From NCBI GenBank assembly GCA_964034945.1, contig OZ035963.1, forward strand, positions 37,640,361-37,704,360: a stretch of 64,000 nucleotides of DNA, read 5' to 3'. Position numbers and translations under genes: made by a program. Positions 32,898-43,142 of the stretch are shown in pieces. The notes beneath the pieces were generated by a model. It made no database searches. It was not told where the DNA came from and saw only the letters and a program-made list of their open reading frames with translations. Position 1 is the stretch's first letter; every line of letters starts with the position of its first letter. The stretch comes from Chrysopilus asiliformis (taxonomy: Eukaryota > Arthropoda > Insecta > Diptera > Rhagionidae).

Positions 32898-33437
32898 AAT
32901 TATGTATGAAAAAGTTTGAATGTGTAATATTATATGTTAAAATGTTGATTAAAATTAAATTAAACAAGAATAATAATGAAAAATCAAATCCCTACTTGAA
33001 ATTATGATGTAATAAAAAGTCTTGATTTTTTCTTTTTAAATTGATGAGAATCCTTAAAGAATCTTCTTCAAAGAGGTACAAAAATTAACCAAGTCTTGTT
33101 AAATAGATACAGAAAACTTGATAGTAGTCTCAAAGACTCGGCTTGAATAAACAAGATAATGAACTGAGCTTCTTTGAATCCGTTTTGAGAAGAAGTCTTG
33201 AAAAATTCGGCTTAATTGAAAAATTAAATTTCGTCCTGTTTTGAAGAAAAGTATTTTTCTTGAATGAAGTTTTGAAAAATTACTTCCATAAAAATGTTGA
33301 ATGTTGTATTTTCATTTTCGTTCTCTAAAATTCTTTTGGCTTCTTCTTTTGATTTTTTTAAAATATTGATGATTGTGGAATTTTCGTCTTCTTTTTCAAA
33401 TTTCTGTTTTTTAAATTCTTACGATGTTCTTTTTCCT

Positions 33438-33451
33438 TGTCGGGGTCACCA
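33438..33451 (-). other. Primer binding site of element 2 (tRNA-Trp type)
   Basis: The minus strand reads TGGTGACCCCGACA three bases after the 5' LTR end. TGG pairs with a tRNA CCA tail, and the following bases fit tRNA-Trp, the primer of CsRn1/Kabuki elements. The tRNA match is from memory of the family. Confidence 0.7.
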
Positions 33452-33454
33452 AAT

Positions 33455-33648
33455 TGTAGGATTATGATTTATTTTTATTATTTAAACACATTTATTTATT
33501 TTTTTTAAAAGTTTTAATAAAATTTAAAAGTTGTTGATTCGACGGTTGACAATCATATAATAAAAATTTAAAATTACAAAACGGTTACACAATAAAAACT
33601 TACTAGATTAAAAGGTAACTTAAATAATAATTTTACAGTGTCGCCACA
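33455..33648 (-). repeat. 5' LTR of element 2 (194 bp)
   Basis: Same sequence as 27516-27700 plus the 9-bp AATAAAAAC. TG...CA ends, next to the AACC target duplication at 33649-33652. Confidence 0.95.
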
Positions 33649-34110
33649 AACCCGTTAGTTTTCGAGATAATCGCAAAAAACTGTTTTTTTGGAAATAACG
33701 GTTTATCTCGATAACAGGTTGAGATATCGAGTTATAGCTAAAGACAAAAGTGTGGGAAATTTTATTTTCTCCAAGTTTTGTCATACTTAAGGCCACTAAA
33801 AAACGCGTAGTTTGGGAGTAAATCGAGAAAAACGAAATTGCGATTTTTGAAAAACCGCCATTTTGGATACTTCCGGTTAACGGATTTCCACCAGGATCGT
33901 CCCATTTCAGGACCCAACATGTCTATAAAATTTCATGGCGCTAGCTCTATTAGTTTTTGAGAAATCTTGTACACAGACTGACAGACTGACAGACAGACTG
34001 ACAGACTGACAGACAGAAAGACATTTTTTTAATATGACTCCAATCGACTCAGGAGTGATCGGGAAATGTTTTTTAGGCAAAATTAAGAGGTCGAAATTTT
34101 TCATGAATAC
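33649..34110 (-). repeat. Dispersed repeat family A, part 2, with an ACAGACTG microsatellite
   Basis: It continues the repeat interrupted at 27511 and ends with the complement of the 20360-20450 sequence (GACTCCAATCGACTCAGGAG, then TTCATGAATACAAT). At about 33970-34018 is a short ACAGACTG tandem run. The flanks at about 27150 and 34125 carry CTTTCTTCTAC/GTAGAAGAAAG in opposite orientations, possibly the ends of this repeat as an element. Confidence 0.7.
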
Positions 34111-34538
34111 AATACTTTATTATACTCCGTAGAAGAAAGTAAAAATCCAGGTGTGAGTCTAAAAAATGAATCTTGAGTGACATGTTGCAACCCAATGCTT
34201 GATAAGCTAACAATCGCTAACCAACTTTCTGTAGCTCTCACTCTTATGATTACCAAAAAATTTGCAACAACATTCTTAAAAGATTTCCATGCTGGTTTTT
34301 CTAAATCGCTCAAATTTTCTTCGAATACCGAATCTTATATTAACTCCCTGATTTGAGGTCCTACGAAAATACCCTCTTTTATCTTTTTATCACTTTGGTA
34401 TTGGTATTTTGCAAAACCAAAATACCGGTGATAACTCTGCAAGACTAGATTTGTGAAATTTCGTCTTTGTTTTTTGAAGCTCTGTTCACCACAAACTTCA
34501 CAAAAAGAGTTAGGATTGTTACTACACTTTATCGACAT
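34102..34538 (-). pseudogene. N-terminal and middle remnants of the transposon-type protein in the CACTGGT element
   Basis: The frame from 34538 begins MSIKCSNNPNSFCEVCGEQ, a two-Cys-pair zinc finger start that I associate with the same arthropod protein family as the fragment at 26939-27140. After a large internal deletion, 34313 onward reads LEKPAWKSFKNVVANFL, then shifts frame and ends with LKIHFLDSHLDF in another frame. The next residues of the family are found at 27125, beyond the inserted repeat. Broken by deletion, frameshift and insertion; not functional. Confidence 0.6.
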
Positions 34539-35103
34539 GTTAACGTTAATAAATCACAATATTTTGATGAAATCACAGACAAATAGTTTTATGACTATTT
34601 CTTCGCGAACGGTCGTTTGCTTTTATTACCGTAGTACTAGTTATATTACCGTATCACAAGAAAACTGAAGCTAATTGAAACAAAAGAATTGCAGTTTAAT
34701 AATCAGGGTACTTAGTTAAAATAGTATTAGCTAACAAAGTTCGTGTGGCATGACCAGTGTTGACCAGTGTTATTTTAAAGTCAACATTATATGAAGTAGA
34801 GAGCCTATAACCTAGAGAGTGGCCAATAGATTGTGCTACTGACAACAATTATTACCGCCAGGCGAAAAAAATATTAAAAATTATTATTTTATTGTATTTA
34901 ATCTAACAAAAATGACATTAGAAACTACCCTACATGTTCCTGATATCAGCTACATTTAGGTCAGTTCAAAAAAGTCAGCTTTGTGTCCCAGACATGCAGC
35001 TGCACATTTTTTGCAGTGTGCCATGCGCCATTGGATTACATGTGCAACTGATATCGGGATCAGTAAGCTGCAGCAGCTGATGGCCAGTGGGATATCTCGC
35101 TTA

Positions 35104-35783
35104 GGGAGATGTCCCACTGGCGCATCAGCTCCTGCAGCTGACTGATCCCGACATCAGGTCGCGCAGCTGCAAGAACTGATTCGATCAGTTGACATGACAC
35201 ACTGAACTGGGATCAGCTTACCTCAAACGTCAAAATGTCGGACTCGGAGGAAGAACTTCTCCTTATTTCTCTGCTAAAAAAACTGAATCTGTGCAATCCT
35301 ACAAGCATCTACCTTTTCCTACAGCTTGTACGATTGCTGTGTTTAATTTCTCCTATTCGATGGACATCGTATCTATTTTCGCTTGTTCAAAAGTTTATTA
35401 CTTAAACAGACTTGTCAAAATTTTATGATGTTCCCAACTAGTAATTATTTTAAAGTCAACATTATATGAAGTAGAGAGCCTATAACCTAGAGAGTCGCCA
35501 TGCTACCTTTATAGACTGCCACTCATGACAATTATTACCGCCAGACGAAAAAAATATTGAAAATTATCATTCTATTGTATTTAATCTAACAAAAATGACA
35601 TTAGAAACTACCCGACATGTTCCTGATATCAGCTACATTTAGGTCGGTTCAAAAAAGTCAGCTTTGTGTCCCAGACATGCAGCTGCACATTTTTTGCAGT
35701 ATGCCATGCGCCATTGGATTACATGTGCAACTGATATCGGGATCAGTCAGCTGCAGCAGCTGATGGCCAGTGGGACATCTCGC
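35104..35783. mobile_element. PIF/Harbinger-type element, copy 2, uninterrupted
   Basis: It has the same ends as copy 1 (GGGAGATGTCCCACTGGC.. and ..GGCCAGTGGGACATCTCGC), inverted over about 50 bp, with TTA at 35101-35103 and 35784-35786. The first TTA is also the right-hand duplication of copy 1, so the two copies sit head to tail with no spacer. At 680 bp it is non-autonomous. Confidence 0.88.
35235..35405 (+). pseudogene. Harbinger-like N-terminal fragment in copy 2
   Basis: A 56-residue frame begins MSDSEEELLLISLL, an acidic-leucine start seen in Harbinger transposases, and stops at 35403-35405. No catalytic domain follows. Confidence 0.5.
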
Positions 35784-35946
35784 TTAGAGTACAAGTCTCC
35801 AATTTACTGATTATGACAATTTTTAAGATTAAAAATCGGAAATGTTAAAAAAAATCCTTTATTATTGATGGGAATGGTTTGTGCTAAGGTTTTGTAAATT
35901 TTCAAATATTTTTATTATTTTCAATGACAAAAAAATTATTTTAATA

Positions 35947-36855
35947 AAGGGTGTTTTTTTTGCTTAGATAGAACTTACGAAAGGGTTAACTGTCAAACGA
36001 GCTGTTATACTGCGCTCACCTTTTGACATTTATGATCAGTATACTCTGGCAAATCATCATGAATAGACTTACGTGTGAACAACGTTTACTAATTGTGGAA
36101 ACTTATTTCCAAAATCAGTGCTCAGTTAGGAATTGTTATAGAGCTCTTCGTCCACAATTTGTTCGTCATAATCGGCCCACTGAACGCACTATTCGTGAAA
36201 CCATCACCAAATTTCGAACTAATTTGACACTACTAGACATTCATCCATCAACCAGAGTGCGTACAGCCCGTAGTAATGAGAATATTGCTGTAGTAGCATC
36301 ATCGGACCGTATTTCTTTAAAAATGCGGAAGGAGTGCATGTTACTGTCAATGGAGCTCACTACAGAGCAATGATCAATGAATTTTTGTTGCCAAAAATTC
36401 AAGATATTGGTGTAGCTGACTTGTGGTTTCAACAGGATGGCGCTACGTGCCTTACGGCGACCGCAACCATCGACTTATTGAAATCAAAATTTGGCGATAA
36501 CTTGATTTCGAGAAATGGACCTGTCAATTAGCCTCCAAGGTCGTGCGATTTGACACCTCTCGATAATTTCCTGTGGGGCTACGTGAAATCACTGGTTTAT
36601 GCTGATAAACCAGCACCAATTGACGCCTTGGAGGTCAACATTGTTCGTGTGACATACGGCCCGCCGTGCTCGAAAAAGTGGCCCAAAATTGGACGTCCAG
36701 AATGCGCTTCGTCAAGAACAGCCGCCCGAAATCATTTTCAAATATTAATGCCATGCATTGATCTTTCGAATAAATAAAAAAATTGGATGAAAAATTTAAT
36801 TTTTTGTGATACTTTTTAAAATTTGAAGTTCTATCGGGCTTAAAAAAACACCCTT
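35947..36855 (+). mobile_element. Tc1/mariner-type element with internal deletion
   Basis: The inverted ends (AAGGGTGTTTTTTTTGC...GATAGAACTT and its complement) are flanked by TA at 35945-35946 and 36856-36857. The internal transposase gene is broken. The element is 909 bp against the roughly 1.3 kb expected for an intact copy of this kind. Confidence 0.85.
36059..36776 (+). pseudogene. mariner-like transposase pseudogene
   Basis: The first frame carries an N-terminal helix-turn-helix (LTCEQRLLIVETYFQNQ ... NRPTERTIRETITKFRT) and the linker region. A central deletion near 36310 removes the part with the first catalytic Asp. The sequence resumes with VTVNGAHYRAMINEF and DLWFQQDGATC, which carries the second Asp. 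An in-frame TAG near 36530 replaces what should be a Trp codon, and PPRSCDLTPLDNFLWGYVK then contains the third acidic position. Further shifts follow near the C-terminus. Not functional. Confidence 0.85.
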
Positions 36856-36857
36856 TA

Positions 36858-37229
36858 GAAATGCAATTGTTTTTCCCTTACGGTAAACATTGATCTCAGC
36901 TTTTATGCAAACCGTCGGCTTCGGTCGAAGGTCAAGAAAAAGATCGAAGTTCGGCTTGGGCCAAAAACTGACCTTCGGTCGGACTCTAACTAAATCTATT
37001 TTCATTTAACTCCGAAGTCCTCTCATGTTTTTAAATCTAGTGTAATTGGACAAAGTGGGTGATAAAATTCACCATTAGTGAATTATTCGCAAACGAATGA
37101 ACCGAAAAGAATCATTCTCCGTACCCTGGTTTAAATCTGTTACATTTGATGAAACTTTACAGTTTATTAGCTTAACTGTAAAGGTTCATAAAATAATTAT
37201 TATAGAAAATAAATGAAAATTAACTTATA
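36858..37229. other. Unassigned DNA
   Basis: Contains a short stretch of CTTCGGTCG-type repeats at 36910-36985 and no gene. Confidence 0.35.
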
Positions 37230-37713
37230 CAGTAGAACGCGCTTAAATGCAACACGCGTAAATGCAAAACTCGTGTAATTGCACGCAAAATTTGTGCATG
37301 GAGGATTTTTAAGCATTTTTCATATAAATATACACGGATAAATGAAACATGCTTAATTGCAATACTTGCTTAAATGCAACCATTTTCACATCCGCAAAAG
37401 TATAAATTATATGAAATTTTACACGCTTAAATGCACATGTGCAAAAATGAAATGTGATTACCAAAATAAAAGTTATTATTGTTATTTTAATTTGATAAAA
37501 TGAATTCTTAATTAGATTCTTTGTTTTTGTGTAGCCTCGTTGAATTTAAATGTTTATTACAGGAATATTAAAGTTGCATGTTTATCTTTTACTCGCATAA
37601 TTGCACATTAATGTGCATTTATCCGTGCTTCCGTGCTACGTATAAATGCAAAATACGGATAAATGCACATAAAATTCTGCGAAATTCGATGTGCATTTAA
37701 GCGTGTTCTACTG
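37230..37713. mobile_element. Tigger/pogo-type MITE
   Basis: Inverted ends CAGTAGAACGCGCTTAAATG and CATTTAAGCGTGTTCTACTG flanked by TA at 37228-37229 and 37714-37715. The interior has many TAAATGCA and TGCACAT motifs in both orientations. 484 bp, no coding frame. Confidence 0.8.
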
Positions 37714-37715
37714 TA

Positions 37716-39955
37716 CAATAGTCTTCATCGATATATGTATATATGCCCGTCTTAGCGAACCGATTTTTACGCGGTTTGCGTAAATTGTCCCCCGGAGATT
37801 GCACACTCAAATAATACCCTTCCCCTTGCCAGTAAGCCTTTCTTCTGCTATCTCCTGAACCGTTGGAGCAAGGTTGACAGGGTATGCACCATTAGGTAAA
37901 TTGTCACCAAGGAAGTTATTCGCCAACTAAATTAATATAGAAAGTATGACAGGTCATATATGACAGGTGACTGCAATCTTGGTAGGAATTCCGCAAGGTC
38001 ACAGGCAACTTTCGATTTCGCGTAAAGTGATCAACTTGAAAAGTCGTCTCATCGGCAGTCCCATGTGACATTACTGCGGTTTCCCTTCATACGACGGGAT
38101 TTAATTTTAGTATAAGTTCATTGAGTTGATGTATAGCCTATGCTCTTTATTACTAAGGACATATATTCGAAAACTGCATTAAAATCGGTTCGCCAGGACG
38201 GGATCTATCAAAAAAATTAAAAGCGTTACGGATATATATGTGTATATCCTATTATATAAGTTAATATACCTATCTCCTTATATTATTTAAAATTTAAAGC
38301 CGTAAAACCTTGAAGATGCTGTACAGTCTATAAATCAATCTAATTCTTTGTATTTATTTCAACCACATTCTAAAATCAATTTGTTAAAGTATTTGATCCT
38401 GTTTGTCACTTTCTGTGATCCAATTTGTCACCATCGTTTTGTATCTCGTCTTTTTTTGGTGGGTATTCCCTTAATTAACTGCTCAAAGAAGTAACATATA
38501 TATTTCATGAGCGGATTACACTGCTATTTTCCGTTGTCAATGATTAAATTAAATTTTATTAAGGTGTTTAACTTTAACAGTTTTATTTTGTGATCAATTC
38601 CAATTCGTGTATGTTCATAGACATAGCTCACACAAGTTTGTAAAATACGTACATGCAACTGCATAAATATTCTTATACAGTAGTAGCACTTGCCAGTAAA
38701 GAGAATTACCCTCCTGCTAAGAATGAAAATTTTATTCATCCCAAAAACCTTGGTGGTTATTTCTCAAAAACAAATTGATCCAAAGACGATGTCCTAACCA
38801 TCTGAATGGAGGTAGGGAAGGTGATAGGAAAGTTCTAAAGAAATTGATAAAATTTGTTGAATTCAAAGTATTCCAAGAGATGTTGAGGACACTTTATGTG
38901 TATGTTCTTCTTTAAATATTCGTATAAATCCCCAAATATAGGGTAAGGTGTTCTAAAGCTCCTTTCATCCAAAACGTGTTTTTCCGATTCTGTTCTATCC
39001 ACCATTATTCGTATGGTTTCGAATTAAGTTTTTTTGAATTTAATTCAAATGTTGAGGAAAACATTTTTTTCTACAAAACTAAATTGATTAATCAATAAGT
39101 TCCTACTTTTTGAATATGTTATATAAACATAAAATATGCTCATCTCGTTATTGTGCACAAAAGCTGTGTTACACAATATTTTCTTTCAAATCGAGGGTTT
39201 TATTGTTTTGGTTACAAATTCCATATTGGAGAACTCTTCCCTATGTCTTTCGTGTATCATGTTTAAAAATAAAATTACTTTTTTATCGTTCTTTCGAAGT
39301 ATTTAGTTGTAGTAGAAAAGGTGGAAAGCAATTTATTTGAACTTTTTTATATTCTTATTCAATTTTACTTTTACTGCTGTGAGGGAAAAAAGTTTTATAA
39401 GAATTTTCCGTCAGCAAGTTGGGTGATGTGATTTATTTAAATTTTCGGTGAAAAATAACAATGTCCCATCACCTGATTGGAAATATCACTCACAAAACAA
39501 TTTTTTAAAGCATTGTCGGCTTGTCTCATTCCCTTGAGCTAGTAAAATCGGAGTCTATTGACGGATCAGCATTACGCAAAAAAAAACGATTTCTTCTCTT
39601 TTTATTTTTGCACTGAAGGAGGAATAACATAAAGATTTAAATCAGTGAATAAAATAAATCGTTGTGCGATCTATACAAAGTTCTTTTTTTTTCTTTGGGA
39701 AAGTAAGATATCATTGACGACGACAAACTTTCACAACGTAAGAAAAAATCCCTGAATAGGGGATGAAAGGTTTATATGAGGTTATTTGTCATACGCAACA
39801 GAAATATAACAAAAAATCGGTATAATATAGGATGTTAACTCCTCGTTTTAATAATAAGGGGTGGCTCATCGGCTGGTTTCTTTTTGAACTGTGTCATATT
39901 CTAAATCGATAGATTCTCAATGTCGAATCTCCGCGGTACGAAATGAATTGACTTA
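37716..39955. other. Unassigned AT-rich DNA
   Basis: No gene recognised. The 37750-38240 part (GCGAACCGATTTTTACGCGG, GGTTCGCCAGGACGGGA) looks like an old dispersed repeat without a partner here. Confidence 0.35.
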
Positions 39956-40178
39956 AGCCTAAACCCCAATTACGCGTTCGTGCGTGCGGCACCCACGCGG
40001 TAAAGGTAAAAACTACGCATTTAAATGAGTAAATGTATAATTGCGCGTTGCTCAGACGCGTTGCCGCGTCCGTGCCGCGTAGAGTAGGCTCAGTTTCTAC
40101 TTTTAGACGCGGTGACAATTACTAGATGCTAGAACAAAATCATGCCGCACGCACGAAAGCGTAATTGGGGTTTAGGCT
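39956..40178. mobile_element. Harbinger-type MITE
   Basis: Inverted ends of about 38 bp (AGCCTAAACCCCAATTACGC, then TTCGTGCGTGCGGC) are flanked by TTA at 39953-39955 and 40179-40181. The interior is rich in GCGTTGCCGCG-type CpG motifs, unlike the surrounding DNA. 223 bp. Confidence 0.8.
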
Positions 40179-40456
40179 TTACGTTTAAACAACGTTGGGA
40201 AATACTTTATATTTATTTCCAAATTAGTGCCGAAACCGTGCCAAAACTGGCATCTCATTGTCACAACTGAATAATACAATGAAATTTAATTTTAATTGAA
40301 ATAATGAGTGATTGGGAACATCAAGTTTCGATTCCGAGAATCTAATGGCTGGATCTTGATCAGAGTGGCGCCATAGATTTCTGTCACTGATTTGACCACG
40401 AAGGATGTGCATTAGGGAGGAGAGATCAATTTTCTCAATATTTGTGAATTAAGCTA

Positions 40457-40824
40457 GAACCTGAATCGTACGTCTATGCGTCCGTCATGCGTGCGTCCGG
40501 TTGACAGTTCGATGCGGTGACAGTTGGGTACGGCAACGAATCTGGAGTTAATTCATTGTTTTGCACTTCTTCTATTAGTTTATCGTCGAAACAATTACTT
40601 TCAATTTATTCCATACTTAAATTGCTTAAATCGTAAACAAACTTTTTTGCGAAATGACATTTCCGTGCGTTGCCGCATGTAAAAGTAGAAATTCGACCTA
40701 CTCTATGCGGCTGCCGCATCGGAAAATGCATTATTACGGGAGTACTCATAGCAGCCCGTTGATTTTACTCGAACTGTCAACGTGACGGACGCATGACGGA
40801 CGCATCGACGTACGATTCAGGTTC
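40457..40824. mobile_element. MITE with GAACCTGAATCGTACG ends
   Basis: Long inverted ends (GAACCTGAATCGTACGTC, ATGCGTCCGTCATGCG) run inward for more than 50 bp including TTGACAGTTCG. TA flanks both sides (40455-40456, 40825-40826). 368 bp, no coding frame. Confidence 0.75.
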
Positions 40825-40929
40825 TACCTTTTTTATACTGATAGACTAAATGTTTTAATTTAACTATTTTTACTTTGTGTGGAATTTTTATGGTCCACTT
40901 TCGGGGGAAGCAGTAACCCTATTGGATTT

Positions 40930-41265
40930 TGATATATGAAGAGTTATGTAAAACTATATTTTTCGAGAAAATTGCAACAAAAAAAACTGTTTCGTTTATA
41001 TAGGGGAGGGGGAAAAGAATGGTCCAACTTAGCCTTCTTATGTACGAGAAACGCAACTGTACAAAATTTAAAGTGTTTAGCTCAATCGTTTCAAAAGTTA
41101 TGGCGCTCATGGACGGACAGGCGCACGGTCATACAAACGGATGGACATACAGAAATCAAAATCTTTCGTCATTTCAAACACCCTAGTGTCGTTCATTTTT
41201 TGTGTTCGACGATTGAATGGATGGATTACAAACGGTATACTAAATCTAATATACTCCTACTAGCT
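40930..41265 (+). repeat. Dispersed repeat family C, second copy
   Basis: Aligns in order with 10780-11080 (TCGAGAAAATTGCAA, CAAAAGTTATGGCGCTC, a GGACAGG-type run, TACTAAATCTAATATACTC). Confidence 0.65.
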
Positions 41266-41345
41266 TGCATACTCGTCGTTGCCAAGTTAAAGGTTTTGCT
41301 ATAAGTTTTTGCTAAAAACGGAAAGAACTTTAAACTTATTGAGAA

Positions 41346-41485
41346 AAATCTGATCCTTGCAGGACTTTCTGTTTCAAATTCGTCTAACACCGGTTTCGTG
41401 ATCGGCAACCCCGAAAATCCCCTAGTGCCAATTTTTATCGAGGTAAAAGGATATTTGCGTGATCCTTACAGGACCTTTCGTTAGG
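41346..41485 (-). repeat. Diverged single unit of the 122-bp minisatellite
   Basis: The minus strand carries AAATTGGCACTAGGGGAT, GATCACGAAACCGG and CGAAAGGTCCTGTAAGGATC, the landmarks of the array at 25527-26620. Confidence 0.7.
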
Positions 41486-42100
41486 ATATGATTCTCATAT
41501 AGAGTATCAAAATCTTTCTTCTGATAATTACTATTTTGGTGTAGTTCAGTATTTTGGAAAATCAAATTATGCAGCTAAAGTTTCAACTGTAAAAGTTTAC
41601 ATTCCGGGGTTGAAATGTAACAGTATTTTTATTTACTCGTTCCTGGAATATTCCCCTGACGCTCTTTTTTAAATAAACTTTTTTTTATAGAACTTGCTTG
41701 TCAGAATTTCAAAATTGGCTCGATTGAAATGTGACATAAAATGCTGGACATTGCTATACCTTTATATACACGAATACAAGACCATTTCAAAAAGCTTTGA
41801 ATTATATATTCAAAGTTCTTATTACAATTGTCCAAGGTACATATTAATAATTGGCCCAAGGTATAATTCTGTAATTTTAGCAATATTCAATAAAATTGTT
41901 TGGATGATCGATGAAATAAACCAATACGAGGGATAAAAATTTAAATAGCCTATATAAAACTAAAATGTAGTATGCCTAAAACGTGATATGTGCGAACAGG
42001 CGGCACTATCAAATTTATCAGGAAATAGAAAAACTCGTAATATAGTTTGAGAATTGAACTGAATTTTTTGGCAATACCCTATTTAAATTCAGTAACGGCC
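41486..42100. other. Unassigned AT-rich DNA
   Basis: Nothing recognisable. Confidence 0.35.
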
Positions 42101-42217
42101 AATTTATTCACTAGGAGTTAAATCGCCTTAACTCCCTTAACTCACCTTTTACATGGAAAATAACACTAGCTAACTCCCTTAACTCACTAACTCGGCTTAA
42201 CTCCTAGTGAATAAATT
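42101..42217. mobile_element. Short palindromic MITE
   Basis: AATTTATTCACTAGGAGTTA at the left end is repeated as a perfect reverse complement at the right end. CTTAACTCCCTTAACTCAC repeats between them. About 117 bp. Confidence 0.7.
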
Positions 42218-42524
42218 AGGGGTAAATAACATAATATTCTCGGTTCTTCTGCTTGTACTTCTAGTAGCACTTTTCTGTTTTCGGAACTATTTCCGAAACT
42301 ACCACAACATAATTCTTTATGGTAGCAAAAAAATATTGGTTAACAGAAATACGATTGTCAAATTCACATAGAAATATTCTAAAATTTATTAAAACTAGTC
42401 CACAGAATTGTGTTACGTTTCAGTCCTCAGAACTGTGTTACGTTTTAGCCCACAGAACTATATAAATTCACGGTTTACTGGTTTACGTGTGGTGGAATAT
42501 GACATAACAGTAACGAAGGTTTAA

Positions 42525-42660
42525 ATTTCTCAAAAACTACTAGAGCTACAGTCATGGAAATGCCACAGATGTTTGGTCGTTAAATGGGTCAATCCTTTTC
42601 ACTTTTGGTGAAATTCCGTTGAACAGAAGTGGCCAATATGGTGACTTTTTAATCCTTCGT
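42525..42660 (+). repeat. Diverged copy of part of dispersed repeat family A
   Basis: TTTCTCAAAAACTACTAGAGCT is followed by a GTTTGGTCGT phrase and AAATTCCGTTGAACAG, matching the order at 20480-20570. Confidence 0.45.
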
Positions 42661-42919
42661 TTCTGTGGTAGGATATGGTATATCCACCACACCAATAAAG
42701 GGTTAACAATTTAAGGATTTATGTATATGAAATTTTTTTGGTTTATCAAGATCTTTTGAGATAGCAGTGACTCAGCAATAATATAGTATATAACGGTAAA
42801 CGGAAAAAAATTATCAAAAAATAGTGGAATTTATTTTTAATAGGCAATGATTTTTAGCACAATCAAGGGGAGGTGGGTCTGGTAAAATTGGAAACTTTCA
42901 AAAGAATAACTCTAATATG

Positions 42920-43142
42920 AGTGGTCTAAATAAAACTCACATTCTCCACTTCTTCGAAGTACAAAAAACTCATAAAAATGAAAAACCTTATTTTAGTATT
43001 GGCTAGTATGAGGCCCTCTGAATAAAGAAAAGAAATAACGTGTTAGCAAGTACTGTTTTTTATGTTTAAATCTAGGAGAATTAACCTAAAGTGGAGAATG
43101 TGAGTTTTGTAGAAACAAGTAAAACTCACATTCTCCACGGTA
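42920..43142. repeat. Repeated AAAACTCACATTCTCCAC motif
   Basis: The 18-bp motif occurs at about 42934 and 43122 in one orientation and near 43090 as GTGGAGAATGTGAGTTTT, so the segment can fold. It is probably a small foldback element. Confidence 0.6.

Larger units (their letters stand above)
27516..33648 (-). mobile_element. Complete CsRn1-like Ty3/gypsy retrotransposon (element 2)
   Basis: Two short LTRs starting TGTAGG and ending GCCACA flank gag and pol on the minus strand. AACC is duplicated at 27512-27515 and 33649-33652. A primer binding site and a polypurine tract are in the right places. The Gag zinc motif is C-x2-H-x9-C-x3-C, the CHCC form known from the CsRn1/Kabuki lineage, and the primer binding site fits tRNA-Trp as in that lineage. 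The LTRs differ visibly only by a 9-bp indel, so insertion was recent. A hAT element now interrupts it between gag and pol, so this copy cannot make a normal Gag-Pol. Confidence 0.92.
25061..34769 (-). mobile_element. CACTGGT...ACCAGTG element (CMC/Chapaev-like?), itself invaded by an LTR retrotransposon
   Basis: The left end CACTGGTAAACAAAAT and the inverted right end CACTGGTCAACACTGG share an imperfect inverted repeat that also includes TGCCACAYG about 30 bp in. TTA flanks both sides (25058-25060 and 34770-34772), and the intact Harbinger copy shows the empty site with one TTA. Without the LTR retrotransposon the element is about 3.6 kb. It contains a G-rich tract, a 122-bp minisatellite array and the two ends of a transposon-type protein gene on the minus strand. 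CACTG termini with a 3-bp duplication suggest the CMC superfamily, which is an inference. Confidence 0.7.
23809..35100. mobile_element. PIF/Harbinger-type element, copy 1, split by two insertions
   Basis: The left end (GGGAGATGTCCCACTGGC..) is preceded by TTA at 23806-23808. The right end (..GGCCAGTGGGATATCTCGC) is followed by TTA at 35101-35103. Its sequence lies in three blocks, 23809-23870, 24798-25060 and 34770-35100, which line up in order with the uninterrupted copy at 35104-35783. The two gaps are filled by other elements. Summed, the blocks give about 656 bp against 680 bp for the intact copy. The 3-bp TTA duplication and the fragment of a Harbinger-like N-terminus support the superfamily. 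Confidence 0.85.

Noticed and set aside
27516..33648. A minus-strand host gene with gag as first exon and pol as later exon
   Set aside because: LTRs, target duplication, primer binding site and frameshift site identify a retrotransposon; the gap is a hAT insertion, not an intron.
36023..36777. Three separate small genes
   Set aside because: They are pieces of one mariner-like transposase broken by a deletion, a stop and a frameshift.
37716..39955. A host gene in the longest unassigned stretch
   Set aside because: No frame over about 76 codons, no splice-linked coding pattern and no recognisable motif.
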